Shown piece after piece: positions 13,366-13,481 of a stretch of DNA of 13,481 bases. Each line of letters opens with the position of its first letter. Within the stretch, counting starts at the first letter, position 1. The position numbers were made by a program, and so were the translations under genes. The stretch comes from SFFI01 sp964398655 (lineage in GTDB: Bacteria; Bacillota; Clostridia; Saccharofermentanales; DTU023): assembly GCA_964398655.1 (NCBI GenBank), contig CAYNNG010000032.1, positions 1-13,481 on the forward strand, written 5' to 3'. The notes below the pieces were generated by a model. It ran no database searches. It was given only the letters and a program-made list of their open reading frames with translations, and had not been told where the DNA came from.

Positions 13366-13481
13366 ATGAGTAAACACTTAACTCAAATACAGAAATGGCT
13401 ATTATACGGAAGCATGATCATCTTAATTTTGGGGATATTGTTACATTCTCTTGTCCTCTTTACTGTAAATCGGCATTTTAA
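13366..13481 (+). CDS. N-terminal part of a membrane protein, cut by the window edge
   Basis: An ATG at 13366 has an excellent GAGAGGAG site (13353-13360) five bases upstream. Thirty-eight complete codons are visible: a short polar start (MSKHLTQIQKW) followed by a hydrophobic stretch (about residues 12-33) that must be a membrane helix or an uncleaved signal anchor. It begins 18 bp after the secreted-protein gene and is probably in its operon. The family cannot be judged from this fragment. Confidence 0.65.
   Translation, partial: MSKHLTQIQKWLLYGSMIILILGILLHSLVLFTVNRHF

Overview
The window looks like a Bacillota (Firmicutes) chromosome segment, probably clostridial. The evidence is the Gram-positive-style lipoprotein, purine-rich ribosome binding sites, sigma-A-like promoters (TTGACA/TATAAT type) and the ISLre2-family insertion sequence. 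The rank is inferred; no rRNA or other marker gene is present. The core genes from about 350 to 10980 are fairly GC-rich and dense. Two stretches are clearly more AT-rich: about 95-350, and everything from the insertion sequence (about 11000) to the right edge.

Layout. A fragment of a PAS-type signalling protein runs off the left edge on the minus strand (1-93). A promoter then precedes a monocistronic L-cysteine desulfidase of the UPF0597/CyuA family (351-1646), followed by a hairpin. An extended -10 promoter starts a five-gene peptide-type ABC importer operon (1843-7564): binding lipoprotein, two permeases and two ATPases. From the first permease to the last ATPase the genes overlap or abut, which suggests translational coupling. 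The last ATPase carries an unusual N-terminal extension made of five 21-bp tandem repeats.

After a 490-bp intergenic region rich in palindromic repeats comes a zinc/cadmium resistance operon (7886-10982). It has a strong promoter whose start region is covered by an SmtB/CzrA-type operator, an SmtB-like repressor, a 74-residue stand-alone heavy-metal-associated (HMA) metal carrier, and a P1B-type ATPase that lacks its own HMA domain. Carrier and pump therefore look like a split version of ZntA/CadA. Metal release of the repressor would switch on both.

The right part is dominated by an ISLre2-family element (11001-12567) that has been cut in two and partly inverted. The N-terminal 285 codons of the transposase lie on the minus strand and the C-terminal 172 codons on the plus strand. 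The two broken edges carry the same 10-bp sequence in inverted orientation, exactly beside IS ends. This is the expected scar of an intramolecular transposition (self-attack) event. Reversing the inversion restores one continuous 457-codon reading frame. Past the element, a strong promoter drives a secreted protein of unknown function with four cysteines in the mature part and, directly after it, a small membrane protein cut by the window edge.

No tRNA, rRNA or CRISPR array was seen. The least expected observations are the self-inverted ISLre2 element with its Shine-Dalgarno-masking leader, the heptad-repeat extension of the ABC ATPase, the palindrome cluster at 7597-7803, and the unknown secreted/membrane gene pair.
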